NCBI GenBank assembly: GCA_026707445.1
Contig: JAPOWV010000027.1
Coordinates: 1 to 64,000, forward strand
Direction: 5' to 3'
From: Gammaproteobacteria bacterium
GTDB taxonomy: Bacteria > Pseudomonadota > Gammaproteobacteria > Steroidobacterales > Foliamicaceae
DNA: 64,000 bases
Part shown: positions 20,723 to 32,862 of the stretch, in pieces
How the letters are laid out: every line of letters begins with the position of its first letter
Position numbering within the stretch: position 1 is the first letter of the stretch
The notes under the pieces: generated by a model
What the model was told of the DNA's origin: nothing
Database searches by the model: none
What the model saw: the letters and a program-made list of their open reading frames with translations, nothing else
Program-made: the position numbers and the translations under genes

Positions 20723-22075
20723 ATGCCTGGCGCAACGCGTGAGAAAACCGATTTCTGGCACGAGGTTTGTCGGGAACTCAGGCCCCTTCTGGCGGAGGAA
20801 AAGTACAACACCTACATCCAGCCTCTCGAGGCGCAGTTCGACAACGGCAGGCTGAGGCTGATCGCTCCCAACCGCTTCGTTCGCGGCTGGATCGAGTCCA
20901 ACTGCATGGAACTCCTGGCCGAGGCCTGCGAACGGCAGGGCGCCGGTGGTGAGGTGGAGCTGCTCGACCGCCCGATCCCGCGGCGCGCTCCCGCATCGGC
21001 GGCCCCCGCCGCGGCGCCGCCCCTGCCGGGCTCCAGGTTGACGCCCCACTTCACCTTCGATGCGTTCGTTACCGGGCCGACCAATCAGGTCGCCTACGAC
21101 GCCGCTCGTCACGTGGCCCGCCACCGTGCTTACAACCCGCTGCTCATCTACGGCGGCGTCGGTCTCGGCAAGACCCACCTCATGCACGCCATCGGTCACC
21201 AGCTCCTGGCGGACCGGCGCGGGCTGCGCGTCGCCTATGTGCATTCGGACACCTTCATCAACGACTACCTGAGCGCCCTGCGCAAGGTGCGCGCTTCCTA
21301 CGGCAGATCAGGCTCCGACCAGCTTGTCGAGCAATTCAAGCGCTCCTACCGCAGCGTGGATACGCTTCTGCTGGACGACGTGCAGTTCCTGGCCGGCAAG
21401 GAGAGTTCGCAGGAGCAGTTCTATCACACGCTCAACGTGCTGCTGCAGGACGGCCGGCAGATCGTTCTGACCTGCGACAAGCTCCCGCGAGAAGTGACCG
21501 GCCTGGAAACCCGCGTGATCTCGCGGCTCGGTTCCGGGCTGATGGTCAACATCGAACCGCCGGACCTGGAAACCCGCGCCGCCATCGTTCTTGCCAAGGC
21601 CGAGGCGGCCAGCGTGGATTGCCCCGAAGACGTGGCGATGTATATCGCGCAACACGTCTTCTCCAGCGTCCGCGAGCTGGAGGGCGCCTACCGCACCGTC
21701 GAAGCGATGTCGCGCTTCCGCGGCATGCCGATCGATCTCCAGTTGGCCAGGCAGGCCCTGAAGAACCACGTGGCTTCGGTGGCGCGACGCATTACTCCGG
21801 AGGAAATTCAGAAGTTGGTCGCCAACTACTTTCAGATCCGTCCCTCCGACTTGCGCTCCGCCAGCCGCAAGCGGGCGATCCTGCGGCCACGTCAGATCGC
21901 AATGGTGCTGGCGCGGGAATACACCGACTTGAGCCTGCCCGACATCGGCGAGGCCTTTGGCGGGCGGGACCACACGACCGTGATCAACGCGGTCCGCCGG
22001 ATTCAGGAATTGCGAGGTACAGACCACAATTTAGACCAGCAATACAAGAGTCTGGCCAGTATCCTTGCACAATAG
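20723..22075 (+). CDS. dnaA: Chromosomal replication initiator DnaA
   Basis: A 450-residue AAA+ initiator that binds DnaA boxes at oriC and melts the origin. Domain I spans about the first 80 residues, followed by a short proline/alanine-rich linker. The AAA+ core has GGVGLGKTHLMHAIG (Walker A) and TLLLDDVQFLAGKE (Walker B). The DNA-binding domain carries the signature GGRDHTTVINAVRRI. The ATG at 20723 gives the standard N-terminus. It is followed by a 235-bp non-coding gap with DnaA-box matches and then dnaN, the usual order. Confidence 0.98.
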   Translation: MPGATREKTDFWHEVCRELRPLLAEEKYNTYIQPLEAQFDNGRLRLIAPNRFVRGWIESNCMELLAEACERQGAGGEVELLDRPIPRRAPASAAPAAAPPLPGSRLTPHFTFDAFVTGPTNQVAYDAARHVARHRAYNPLLIYGGVGLGKTHLMHAIGHQLLADRRGLRVAYVHSDTFINDYLSALRKVRASYGRSGSDQLVEQFKRSYRSVDTLLLDDVQFLAGKESSQEQFYHTLNVLLQDGRQIVLTCDKLPREVTGLETRVISRLGSGLMVNIEPPDLETRAAIVLAKAEAASVDCPEDVAMYIAQHVFSSVRELEGAYRTVEAMSRFRGMPIDLQLARQALKNHVASVARRITPEEIQKLVANYFQIRPSDLRSASRKRAILRPRQIAMVLAREYTDLSLPDIGEAFGGRDHTTVINAVRRIQELRGTDHNLDQQYKSLASILAQ

Positions 22076-22310
22076 CTTCCGCATGGGAGTTGCCTGGGGA
22101 CAAGGCCGGTCCTGTTTGTGGATGAGCTGTTGAGCTGTCGTTCACCCACATTCCGCCCACAGGCGCCACTACCGCAAGTACACCCTGGCATCCACATCGA
22201 ACGGGAACGCAAGCTATTGATTTATAAAAACTTTTTGGATATTCACACATATCCACCTACGTTATCGTCATCATCATCTTCATATATGAGATGGTGATAA
22301 AGGAGGACTC
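22076..22310 (+). other. oriC: Probable chromosome replication origin (oriC) between dnaA and dnaN
   Basis: This 235-bp gap has four matches to the DnaA box TTATNCACA. TGTGGATGA at 22117-22125 is 8/9 on the reverse strand. GCATCCACA at 22188-22196 is 7/9, ATATTCACA at 22239-22247 is 8/9, and ATATCCACC at 22249-22257 is 7/9. An AT-rich stretch at about 22214-22253, containing a run of A and a run of T, is a candidate unwinding element and is conspicuous against the GC-rich background. Position between dnaA and dnaN supports the call. No perfect 9/9 box was found, so the origin could instead lie elsewhere in the cluster. Confidence 0.6.
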
Positions 22311-23441
22311 ATGAAACTCAGCATTCCGCAAGAGGGCCTGCACAGTCTTTTGCAATCGGTCACAAGTGCGGCCCAAAGTCAGGCGGACACCATGGCAATT
22401 CTTCGCAATGCGCTGCTGGATGCGGCCGAAGGGTTTCTGACCGCCACCTGCACCAACCTGGAGCTGACGCTCGTGGCGCGGGCGCAATTGATCGACATCG
22501 CGACGGAAGGCTCGGTAACCGTGCCGGCGAAACTGCTGCAGGGTATAAGCGCATCACTTCGCGGCGGAAGCAATATTGAGCTGGAGCTGGACGGAAACCA
22601 GCTTTCCGTGAAGTGCGGGCGCTATTCGGGAACGCTGGAAACGTTGCCTCCGGAGGACTTTCCCCGGCTGGACCCGGGAAACGGCGTCGATGGAGTCACG
22701 ATGAAGTCCACCGTGCTGGCGAAGATGCTGTCGGAGACCCACTTTGCCATGGCGCAATCCGATCCACGGTATTACCTCAATGGCATGCTGATTGAAGTCT
22801 CGGAAGAGGGCCTGCGGCTGGTGGCGACAGACGGCCATCGCCTGTCATGCTCGGAAACGACCGAATGCACGGCGTCGGGGGATTCCGGCTCCAGCAAGGG
22901 AATCGTCCCGCGCAACAGCATCAACGCCTTGCGCCCGCTGCTCGCGTTCAGCGAAGACGTGGAGCTGGCCATGGGGGACAACCAGGTTCGATTCAGCCTG
23001 GGTGATCGACACATGACTTCAAAACTCATCGAGGGCCGCTACCCCGAATACCGGCGAGTCATTCCCGAGCGGCAGGAGAAACCCGTGGTGGCCAATCGCG
23101 AAGCGCTGGAATCGGCCTTGAGCCGGGTGGCCCTGGTGGCGCGCGAGAGCCGCGGTGTAAGAGATCAGCGTATACCGCTGGTGTCGGTGCTGGTCAAGGA
23201 GAACCTGGTGGGTATCAGCACCGAGGGAGGCCAGGGCGCGCAGGCGCAGGACGAGATCGAGGCCAGCTACCACGGACCCGAGATCAAGGTGGGCTTCAAC
23301 GCCATCTACTTGACGGACGTCCTGAGGTCGCTGCAATCCGACGAGGTTGAGATTCATGTGCGCGACGGAAACAGCAGTGTGCTCGTTTGTGCGCCCGATG
23401 GCGAGGCCGTGCAGCACATCGTCATGCCCATGCGCCTGTAG
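22311..23441 (+). CDS. dnaN: DNA polymerase III sliding clamp (beta subunit)
   Basis: A 376-residue clamp that encircles DNA and tethers polymerase III. It shows the three-domain repeat architecture and family segments such as LSETHFAMAQSDPRYYLNGML in the middle domain and the C-terminus HIVMPMRL. The ATG has a strong ribosome-binding site (AAAGGAGGACTC just before it). It lies between the proposed oriC and recF. A 6-bp perfect stem (CGCCGC/GCGGCG, 23449-23462) follows the stop in the 49-bp gap to recF and has no T-tract. Confidence 0.97.
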   Translation: MKLSIPQEGLHSLLQSVTSAAQSQADTMAILRNALLDAAEGFLTATCTNLELTLVARAQLIDIATEGSVTVPAKLLQGISASLRGGSNIELELDGNQLSVKCGRYSGTLETLPPEDFPRLDPGNGVDGVTMKSTVLAKMLSETHFAMAQSDPRYYLNGMLIEVSEEGLRLVATDGHRLSCSETTECTASGDSGSSKGIVPRNSINALRPLLAFSEDVELAMGDNQVRFSLGDRHMTSKLIEGRYPEYRRVIPERQEKPVVANREALESALSRVALVARESRGVRDQRIPLVSVLVKENLVGISTEGGQGAQAQDEIEASYHGPEIKVGFNAIYLTDVLRSLQSDEVEIHVRDGNSSVLVCAPDGEAVQHIVMPMRL

Positions 23442-23490
23442 CGCGGACCGCCGCTTGCGGCGAAGGTCGCCCGTACGTAGCGGATGAGGC

Positions 23491-24552
23491 GTGGCCCGGT
23501 TGACGGAAATTCAGGTCCGCAACCTGCGGGCCCTGGAAGAAATGGATCTGTCCCCCGACGGGCAGGTCAACCTCGTCACGGGACACAATGGCGCCGGCAA
23601 GACAACCCTTCTTGAGTCAATCTACCTGTTGTCGCGGGGCCGGTCATTCCGGGGCAGCGACCTGCGGCAACTCGTTACGCACGGGAAGCAAGCGGCGGCA
23701 ATCAGCGGCACCGTTGCAGTGGGGAAGGCCGGCCGGCGCCTTGGCCTGACGATTTCGGGAAGGAGCGCGCGGGCGCGGCTGGACGGCGCGGACGGCGCCC
23801 GACGTCCGGAAATCGCCCGCCTGCTGCCGGTGCTGAACCTGGACGCGAGGCTGATGGACCTGGTGGACCGCGGCCCCGAGCGGCGCCGGCTGCTGCTCAA
23901 CTGGGTGACGTTTCACGTGGAACCCGGGTTTAACGCCGCCTGGAGGCGGTTTCGTCGCACATTGAGACAGCGGAACGCCAGTCTCAGGCAAGGCGCGGCA
24001 GCAAAGGCCGTCGCGGCCTGGGACGGCGAGTTCTGTCGGGCTGCGCTGGAAATGGAGGCGCTGCGTAAGGCAGTGGCGGGGCGGCTTAGGCCGCGGTTTG
24101 CGAAGACCGCGGCAAGGCTTACCGGAATGCGGGCAGATTGGGACTACCATCCGGGCTGGCCCAGGGAAGATTCTCTGGAGGAAATACTCAGGGCGGGCCT
24201 GGACGGGGACCGCAGGCAGGGAAACACCCGCTTTGGCCCGCAGCGGGCCGACCTGGTTCTGCGTCTGGAGTCCAGGCGGGCCAGGTACATTGCGTCGCGG
24301 GGGCAGCAGAAGCTTTTGGCCTCGTCGCTCATGCTGGCGGCGGCGGAAGTGCTTGACGAGGAGGGCGCCAACCGGCCGGTTCTGCTGGTGGATGAGCCGC
24401 TGGTGGAGCTGGATGCGGACCATGGGCAGGAATTGCTGCGGGCGTTTGTCGAACGGGACGCTCAGATCTTCATTGCTGCGGTGGATACGGCCCCATTCAG
24501 GCGGTTGATGGAGGCGCCGGAAATTCGCCTGAAAGAGGGCGCGCTGGTATAA
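23491..24552 (+). CDS. recF: DNA replication and repair protein RecF
   Basis: A 353-residue SMC-like ATPase that helps load RecA at gaps. The Walker A motif GHNGAGKTTLLESIYL is near residues 32-47. A signature-like segment (SRGQQKLLASSLMLA) and the Walker B/D-loop region LLVDEPLVELD lie in the C-terminal third. The GTG at 23491 is the start. A parS-like sequence lies inside the gene at 23909-23924, coding for VTFHVEP. It is the third gene of the standard dnaA-dnaN-recF-gyrB order. Confidence 0.96.
   Translation: MARLTEIQVRNLRALEEMDLSPDGQVNLVTGHNGAGKTTLLESIYLLSRGRSFRGSDLRQLVTHGKQAAAISGTVAVGKAGRRLGLTISGRSARARLDGADGARRPEIARLLPVLNLDARLMDLVDRGPERRRLLLNWVTFHVEPGFNAAWRRFRRTLRQRNASLRQGAAAKAVAAWDGEFCRAALEMEALRKAVAGRLRPRFAKTAARLTGMRADWDYHPGWPREDSLEEILRAGLDGDRRQGNTRFGPQRADLVLRLESRRARYIASRGQQKLLASSLMLAAAEVLDEEGANRPVLLVDEPLVELDADHGQELLRAFVERDAQIFIAAVDTAPFRRLMEAPEIRLKEGALV
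23909..23924 (+). promoter_or_regulatory. parS: parS-like site within recF
   Basis: CGTTTCACGTGGAACC matches the parS palindrome TGTTTCACGTGAAACA at 13 of 16 positions, with the central GTTTCACGTG intact. It sits about 1.7 kb downstream of the proposed oriC and 1.5 kb from a better site in gyrB. It may be a weak second ParB-loading site. Confidence 0.45.
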
Positions 24553-24617
24553 TTTGGCATGTGCGCGGAGCGTCGGCAGGAACACCGCAGCAGCCTGGTC
24601 AAGGAAGATTTTCGTAG

Positions 24618-27161
<2,544 letters not shown>

Positions 27162-27198
27162 CGACCTGTAAAATCTTCTAAATGTTATAAATCAGTAG

Positions 27199-27924
27199 CT
27201 AAAATCCCTTATCTGATCTTATCTGTCTTACTTCTTCTTCGATCCAGCTCTTCGCTTCCTGGGTAATTTTGCGGGCCCCGACGCCGGTGGAGTCCAGCGG
27301 GCGCCCGATAACGATGCGTATGGCGCCGGGTTGCTTGGTCGCGCTGCGCCGGGGCCAATGGTCGCCGGCGTTGTGGGCTACCGGAACCACGGGGCAAGCA
27401 GCGGCCGAAGCGATCATGGCGCCGCCGGGCGCGTAATGGCCCACCTCTCCCGGGGCGACCCGGGTTCCTTCGGGAAAAACGATGACCCACAGGCCCTCGT
27501 CCCTGAGGCGGGCCCGGCCCTGGCGAATGACCGAGCGGATTCCCTTCGGCCCCCTGGCGCGATCGACGCCGATAGCGCGCATGCTTGCCAGCCCCCAGCC
27601 GAAAATGGGCACGAACATCAGTTCTCGTTTCAGCATCCAGGTCTGCCGGGGGAACAGCAGTGCCTGCACGATCGTGTCGAAAGCCGATGAGTGTTTCATC
27701 AGCACGACGCACGGGCCGGCCGGCAGGTTTTCCCGGCCGCTTGCCTCCCAGGAAACTCCGCACAGGACACGCAGCAGCCACAGGTTTGCCAGGGCCCAGC
27801 AACGCACGGCGAAGAAGTAGCGTAACCGATGGGGCAACGGCCACAGAACTACGGCCCAAAGGCTGCCGGCCACGGTGTTGGCGACCAGCAGGGCAGTGAA
27901 CAGCAGGCCCGAAAGCCGTCTCAT
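27199..27924 (-). CDS. plsC: 1-acyl-sn-glycerol-3-phosphate acyltransferase (PlsC-type)
   Basis: A 241-residue inner-membrane acyltransferase that makes phosphatidic acid. It has an N-terminal membrane segment (LLFTALLVANTVAGSLWAVVL), the catalytic HX4D motif as KHSSAFD, and the substrate-binding motif FPEGTR. The ATG at 27924 forms an ATGA overlap with the end of gmhB, so the pair is probably coupled. It is convergent with gyrB across a 37-bp gap. The related lysophospholipid acyltransferases share these motifs, so the exact acceptor is inferred. Confidence 0.9.
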   Translation of the reverse strand: MRRLSGLLFTALLVANTVAGSLWAVVLWPLPHRLRYFFAVRCWALANLWLLRVLCGVSWEASGRENLPAGPCVVLMKHSSAFDTIVQALLFPRQTWMLKRELMFVPIFGWGLASMRAIGVDRARGPKGIRSVIRQGRARLRDEGLWVIVFPEGTRVAPGEVGHYAPGGAMIASAAACPVVPVAHNAGDHWPRRSATKQPGAIRIVIGRPLDSTGVGARKITQEAKSWIEEEVRQIRSDKGF

Positions 27925-28469
27925 TCCACGGACCGAAGCAGCCACCCGGCGAATTCCGCCAGGTTGTCGAATACCGGAACGACGCTTCCCGGGGGCAACT
28001 GCTGCTCGGTGGCCGCCCCGAAGCCGGTGCGCACCAACGCCGGACGGGCCCCGGCCGCGGAGGCGGCCTCAAGGTCGCGCATCGAATCCCCCACCATGTA
28101 CTCGCCGGCGACCGGCAGCCCCACGTCGGCCTCGATCCGTTCCAGCAGGCCCGGAAGCGGCTTGCGGCATCGGCAGCGGTCGGCCGGCGTGTGCGGGCAA
28201 TGGAAAACCCCGGCCAGCCCGCCGCCGGCTTCGCAAACGGCGGCTTCCATCCGGGCGTGAATGGCTTCCAGTTCGCCGGCGGTCAGGTATCCTCGGCCGA
28301 CGCCCGATTGATTGGTGGCCACCGCAACGGCAAGTCCGGCCCGGCACAGGCTGGCGATCGCTTCAAGGCTGCCCGGCAGGGGGCGCCACTGGTCCACCGA
28401 GCGTATGTAGTCCAGGCGTTCTTCGTTGATCACCCCGTCGCGGTCGAGAATTACCAGCTGGTGACGCAT
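27921..28469 (-). CDS. gmhB: D-glycero-beta-D-manno-heptose 1,7-bisphosphate 7-phosphatase
   Basis: A 182-residue HAD-family phosphatase in the ADP-heptose pathway for lipopolysaccharide core. Motif I is ILDRDGVIN with the two catalytic aspartates, motif II is VATNQSGVGRG, and the zinc-binding loop is CPHTPADRCRCRKP. The length is normal. The upstream gap to glyS is filled by a 166-bp inverted repeat, and no clear ribosome-binding site precedes the ATG, so the repeat may have altered expression. Its stop overlaps the plsC start. No other heptose gene is nearby. Confidence 0.93.
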   Translation of the reverse strand: MRHQLVILDRDGVINEERLDYIRSVDQWRPLPGSLEAIASLCRAGLAVAVATNQSGVGRGYLTAGELEAIHARMEAAVCEAGGGLAGVFHCPHTPADRCRCRKPLPGLLERIEADVGLPVAGEYMVGDSMRDLEAASAAGARPALVRTGFGAATEQQLPPGSVVPVFDNLAEFAGWLLRSVE

Positions 28470-28481
28470 CGGAACTCGACA

Positions 28482-28647
28482 CTAGCCGCCCGTGGCAAGA
28501 CCCTGCGTCGCACCGAGACCGGCGAGACGCCCGCCTGGCAAGGCGCGAGGAGCGCGCATATCCGGCATATGCAAGCGACGAGCAACGCCGTCCAGGCGGG
28601 ATGGATCGCCGGTCGAATGCAGCGGGGCTCTTGCCACGGGCGGCTAG
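28482..28647. repeat. 166-bp nested inverted repeat (MITE-like) between glyS and gmhB
   Basis: The outer arms are identical over 19 bases: 28482-28500 reads CTAGCCGCCCGTGGCAAGA and its complement is at 28629-28647. Inner arms follow at 28517-28545 and 28586-28614, both containing GACCGGCGA and CCCGCCTGG in matching order with a few mismatches. The whole intergenic gap is one large imperfect hairpin. The right arm contains the stop codon of glyS at 28644-28646. There is no coding capacity. The terminal symmetry and size resemble a miniature inverted-repeat element. Confidence 0.75.
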
Positions 28648-30752
28648 CTTCGGCCGGGAAGAAGCGAGAAATCGGCGAGCTGCAGCAATGTCGCGCGGAT
28701 GTCGGCCAGCAGGGCAAGACGGTTGGCCCTCAATGCGTCGTCCTCGCTCATCACCATTACGTTGTCGAAGAAGGCCGACAGCGGTCGCCGCAGGGAGGCC
28801 AGCAGTTCCAGCGCCCCTGCGTAATCGAAATCGTCCAGCCGCTGCCGGTACTGAGGCAGCAGCAGCAGGTACGAAGCACGCAGCGTCTGTTCTTCCGGTT
28901 CGCGCAGCAGCGAGGCGTCGACGCCTCGGGAGCCGGTGTCGGGGGCGGAGCGCAGTATATTCGCGATCCGCTTGTTGGCGGACGACAGGTCGGCGGCTGC
29001 CGGCCTTGCAAGAAAGGCGTTCAGCGCCAGCAGGCGACGGTGGAAATCCAGAGGCGAGGCGGGTGACCGGGCGCGAACCGCCGCAAACAGTTCGGCGCTC
29101 ACTTCGACGGTATCCGCCTCAGGGTGCAGGCCGTCCAAATACCAGGCCCGCAGACGCTCCATGACGAACGCATAGACTTCGTCGACCAGGCCCTGGGGAT
29201 CCTCGCTCCCAGTCGGCTGCAGGGCCAGGGCTTCGCCGAACCGCGCCGGCAGGTTCAGGTCGATCCCACCCTCGATGCAGATACGAAGCGTCGCCAGGGC
29301 GGCGCGCCGCAGACCGAAAGGATCGCTCGCACCCTTCGGCCTCCGGCCGATAGCGAAAAGCCCGGTCAGCATGTCGAGCCGGTCGGCCAGCGCCAGCGCC
29401 CTCCCGCCCGGGCTGACCGGAATGGCGTCGCGGGCATGGCGCGGCGCGTAATGTTCGCCCACGGCGCGGCATATGTCCTCGTCTTCGCCGTCGTGACGGG
29501 CGTAGTGCTCACCCATGACGCCCTGCAGGCCGGGAAACTCGCCCACCATCCCGGTCAGGAGATCCGCCTTGCACAACTGCGCCGCCCGCTGGGCAGCAGC
29601 GACTTCGGCGCCGGTGTCGGCGGCCAGCGCCGCGGCCAGTTTCACAAGCCTCCCGGTCCGGTCGCCCAGCGAACCCAGGCCCTGCTGGTAGCGGACCCTG
29701 TCCAAGCCTTCAATCCGCCCGGCCAGCGGTTCGGAGCAGTCTCGTTCGAAAAAGAAGTCCGCGTCCTTCAGGCGGGCGCGGACCACGCGCTCCGCGCCGG
29801 CGCTGACCGCTGCGGGGTCGCGGCTTTCCAGATTGCTGATGAGTACGAAGCCCGCCACCAATGCGCCCGAATCGTCGCGCACCGGAAAGAAGCGCAAGTG
29901 CTCCTGCAGAGAAGCCACGATCACTTCGTCGGGGAGATTAAGGAAACGTTTCGCGAAGCGGCCGGTCAGGGCCACCGGCCATTCCACCAGGCCGGTGACT
30001 TCGTCCAGCAGTTCCGCGCTGCTCACCAGCGCTCCGCCGAGCCGAGCCGCTTCTTCCTCGGCCAGACGCAGTATCCCATCCCGGCGCTGTGCGAAGCCTG
30101 CGATCACCTTGCCCTGGTCGCGCAAGACGGCAGTGTAGTCAGTCGCCGATGGCAAGCTCAGCCGCTTCTGTCCCATGAAGCGATGGCCGCTGCTGCGCCG
30201 GCCGCTGCGCCGGCCGAGCAGCCGGCCCGGAACGACCCGCTTGCCGTGCAGCATGACGACCCAGTGCACCGGCCTTATGAACTCTTCGTCTCCGGACCCC
30301 CAGCGCATGGCCCTGCCCACCGGCAGGCGTTTCAGGGCGCGCCCGGCGATCTCCGGCAACAGCGACGCGGCCGGCTCGCCGGCCTGGCGCCCGCGATACA
30401 AGAGCCACTCGCCCTTGTCGGTGCGCAGGGTCTCAAGGTCCTCGGGGCGGCAGCCGCAGGATTCGGCAAAGCCCTCGGCGGCTCGACTCCAGCCACCGTC
30501 GGAGCCGCGCGCCGCGGCCAGCGGCGGTCCGCGCTTCTCCACGAGCCGCGACGGCTGGCGCATCGCCAGCTTGCGGGCCACGATCGCCAGCCTGCGCGGC
30601 GAAGCAAACGATTCCACCTTATCGAACTCGAGACCGGCCTCCTCCAGGCCCTGCCGGAATTCGCTGCCAAGAGCCCTGTCCAGCCCGCGTAGCGCCTTCG
30701 GCGGCAGTTCTTCTACGCCAATCTCCAGCAGAAAATCGGAACGCGCGGGCAC
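28644..30752 (-). CDS. glyS: Glycyl-tRNA synthetase beta subunit
   Basis: A 702-residue subunit of the two-chain bacterial glycyl-tRNA synthetase, responsible for tRNA recognition. The N-terminus shows the family segment FLLEIGVEELPPKALRGL, and the body contains the FERDCSEPLAGRIEGLDRVRYQQGLGSLGDRTGRL-type region near residues 330-365. The GTG start lies 6 bp after the glyQ stop, so the pair is coupled. Its last codons end inside the right arm of the 166-bp inverted repeat, which supplies the TAG. Confidence 0.96.
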   Translation of the reverse strand: MPARSDFLLEIGVEELPPKALRGLDRALGSEFRQGLEEAGLEFDKVESFASPRRLAIVARKLAMRQPSRLVEKRGPPLAAARGSDGGWSRAAEGFAESCGCRPEDLETLRTDKGEWLLYRGRQAGEPAASLLPEIAGRALKRLPVGRAMRWGSGDEEFIRPVHWVVMLHGKRVVPGRLLGRRSGRRSSGHRFMGQKRLSLPSATDYTAVLRDQGKVIAGFAQRRDGILRLAEEEAARLGGALVSSAELLDEVTGLVEWPVALTGRFAKRFLNLPDEVIVASLQEHLRFFPVRDDSGALVAGFVLISNLESRDPAAVSAGAERVVRARLKDADFFFERDCSEPLAGRIEGLDRVRYQQGLGSLGDRTGRLVKLAAALAADTGAEVAAAQRAAQLCKADLLTGMVGEFPGLQGVMGEHYARHDGEDEDICRAVGEHYAPRHARDAIPVSPGGRALALADRLDMLTGLFAIGRRPKGASDPFGLRRAALATLRICIEGGIDLNLPARFGEALALQPTGSEDPQGLVDEVYAFVMERLRAWYLDGLHPEADTVEVSAELFAAVRARSPASPLDFHRRLLALNAFLARPAAADLSSANKRIANILRSAPDTGSRGVDASLLREPEEQTLRASYLLLLPQYRQRLDDFDYAGALELLASLRRPLSAFFDNVMVMSEDDALRANRLALLADIRATLLQLADFSLLPGRS

Positions 30753-30758
30753 GGCGGC

Positions 30759-31661
30759 CTACTCTCCGGACTCAAGCAAGGGGAAGCCCATTGCTTCCCG
30801 TGAGGCGACGTAGCCTTGCGCAACCGCGCCGGCCATTTCCCGCACCCTCAGGATGTAACGCTGCCGCTCGCTCGTGGATATGGCGCGCCGCGCGTCGAGA
30901 AGATTGAAGGTGTGCGATGCCTCCAGCACATGTTCGTAGGCGGCGAGCGGAAGCCGCGCGGCGGTCAGCCGCGCGCATTCGCGCTCGCAGCTCTCGAAGC
31001 GCCCGAAGAGCAGGTCGATATCGGCCAGTTCGAAGTTGAACTTCGACATCTCCACTTCATTCTGGTGATAGACGTCCCGGTACAGCACGTTTCGCCCACG
31101 GGCCGACCACAAGAGGTCGAAGACGCTGTCCACGCCCTGCAGATACATGGCCAGGCGCTCCAGTCCATAGGTGATTTCGCCGGTTACCGGCCGGCAGTCC
31201 AGTCCGCCGGCCTGCTGGAAATAGGTGAACTGCGTGACCTCCATGCCGTTCAGCCAGACTTCCCAGCCCAGCCCCCAGGCGCCCAGCGTCGGCGATTCCC
31301 AGTTGTCCTCCACGAAGCGCACGTCATCGGTATTCAGGTCGATTCCGAGGTGGCTCAACGATTCGAGGTACCAGTCCTGAAACTTCTCGGGAGACGGCTT
31401 CATGACCACCTGGTACTGGTAGTAATGCTGCAGCCGGAACGGGTTGTCGCCGTATCGGCCGTCGGTCGGCCGCCGGCTGGGCTGCACGTAGGCGCTGTTC
31501 CAGGGCTCCGGCCCCAGCGCCCGCAGGAAAGTGGCCGGGTGGAACGTGCCGGCGCCAACCGGCTGGTCGAGCGGCTGCATGAGGACGCAGCCGCGCCTGG
31601 CCCAGTACGCCTCCAGTCTCTGGATCAGCGTCTGGAAGTCTCCCGGCCGCTTCGGCGGCAC
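30759..31661 (-). CDS. glyQ: Glycyl-tRNA synthetase alpha subunit
   Basis: A 300-residue class II synthetase catalytic subunit that activates glycine. Family hallmarks are [20 protein letters not shown] near the N-terminus, [21 protein letters not shown], and [20 protein letters not shown]. The start is GTG at 31661. It pairs with glyS immediately downstream and follows the thiolase gene by 4 bp, so it may also be transcribed from the upstream lipid-metabolism genes. Confidence 0.97.
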   Translation of the reverse strand: MPPKRPGDFQTLIQRLEAYWARRGCVLMQPLDQPVGAGTFHPATFLRALGPEPWNSAYVQPSRRPTDGRYGDNPFRLQHYYQYQVVMKPSPEKFQDWYLESLSHLGIDLNTDDVRFVEDNWESPTLGAWGLGWEVWLNGMEVTQFTYFQQAGGLDCRPVTGEITYGLERLAMYLQGVDSVFDLLWSARGRNVLYRDVYHQNEVEMSKFNFELADIDLLFGRFESCERECARLTAARLPLAAYEHVLEASHTFNLLDARRAISTSERQRYILRVREMAGAVAQGYVASREAMGFPLLESGE

Positions 31662-31665
31662 AACA

Positions 31666-32862
31666 CTAATCGCTTCGTCCGAACACCGCCACGCTCACGA
31701 CGCAGCGGGCCGGCTCGCCGCCCAGGTTATGGGTCAGGCCCAGGCTGGGCGACGGCAATTGCCGGTCGCCGGCGCGGCCCAGAAGTTGCAGATACACCTC
31801 GTAGGCCATGCGCAGTCCCGATGCGCCGATCGGGTGCCCGAAGCACTTCAGCCCCCCGTCGATCTGGCACGGGGTCGCGCCATCGCGATCGAAGGCGCCG
31901 TCGAGGACGGCCCGCCAGCCCTTGCCCTCTTCGGCGAAGCCCAGATCTTCCATCGTGACCAGTTCGGTAATCGAAAAACAGTCGTGGACCTCCATGAGGT
32001 CGATCTCGTCAGGCGCGCTGCGCACGCCGGCTTCCTCCAGCGCCCGCTGTCCGGCCAGGCGGCCGCAGTGGATATAGCTTCCGTTCCATCCTTCATGGCC
32101 CGCCTCCGAGCCATTGCTCACCGCAAGCTGCAGGGCCTTGACCGTGACGATCTCGGTCTTGCCCAGATCACGGGCGATTTCCGGGCGCGCGACGATCGCG
32201 CAGGCGGCGCCGTCGCTGACGCCGCAGCAATCGAACAGTCCCAGCGGCTCCGCCACCATGGGGGCACCGATGATGGTGTCGAGATCGACCGCCCGGCGCA
32301 GGTGCGCCTTGGGATTGATGGCGCCGTTCAGGTGGCTCTTCCAGGACACGTGCGCCATCGCGCGCTTCAGGTCCTCGCCCTTTACCCGGTGCTCGGCCCG
32401 GTAGGCCGAGGCCAGTTGGGCGAAGGAGCCGGGCGAGCTGGTGTTGGGGCGCCATTGCTCGGTGAAGGTGCCCGGCGTGCCGACCGGCAGGCCGCCGTAG
32501 CCGGTGTCCTTGAGTTTTTCCACACCCAGGGCCAGGGCGATGTCGCAGGCTCCCGCGGCAACCGCGTAGACCGCGCCCCGCAACGCTTCGGTGCCCGTGG
32601 CGCACATGTTCTCCACCCGGGTGACCGGGATGTTCTTCAACCTCAGCGCGTTGGCCAGCGGCAGGGCCGACTTGCCCACGCTGGCGTCGTCAAAGTAGCA
32701 ACCAAACCAGGCGGCGTCCAGGTCCCGCGCCTCCACGCCGGCGTCCGCCGAGGCCTCCCGGAACGCTTCAAGCATCAGGTCTTCCGCGTCGCAATCCCAG
32801 CGTTCGCCGAATCGCGAGCAGCCCATCCCCAGGATCGCCACCTTGTCGCATATGCCCGTCAT
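31666..32862 (-). CDS. SCP2-type thiolase / acetyl-CoA acetyltransferase-like
   Basis: A 398-residue thiolase-fold enzyme that would cleave or form a beta-ketoacyl-CoA bond. The nucleophilic cysteine is Cys87 in [15 protein letters not shown], and the C-terminal catalytic motif is [11 protein letters not shown]. The ATG at 32862 forms an ATGA overlap with the upstream ketosynthase-like/DUF35 gene, a strong sign of a protein pair. In archaea and in steroid-degrading actinobacteria, DUF35 proteins bind such thiolases and pass on acyl-CoA. The substrate here is unknown. Confidence 0.88.
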   Translation of the reverse strand: MTGICDKVAILGMGCSRFGERWDCDAEDLMLEAFREASADAGVEARDLDAAWFGCYFDDASVGKSALPLANALRLKNIPVTRVENMCATGTEALRGAVYAVAAGACDIALALGVEKLKDTGYGGLPVGTPGTFTEQWRPNTSSPGSFAQLASAYRAEHRVKGEDLKRAMAHVSWKSHLNGAINPKAHLRRAVDLDTIIGAPMVAEPLGLFDCCGVSDGAACAIVARPEIARDLGKTEIVTVKALQLAVSNGSEAGHEGWNGSYIHCGRLAGQRALEEAGVRSAPDEIDLMEVHDCFSITELVTMEDLGFAEEGKGWRAVLDGAFDRDGATPCQIDGGLKCFGHPIGASGLRMAYEVYLQLLGRAGDRQLPSPSLGLTHNLGGEPARCVVSVAVFGRSD

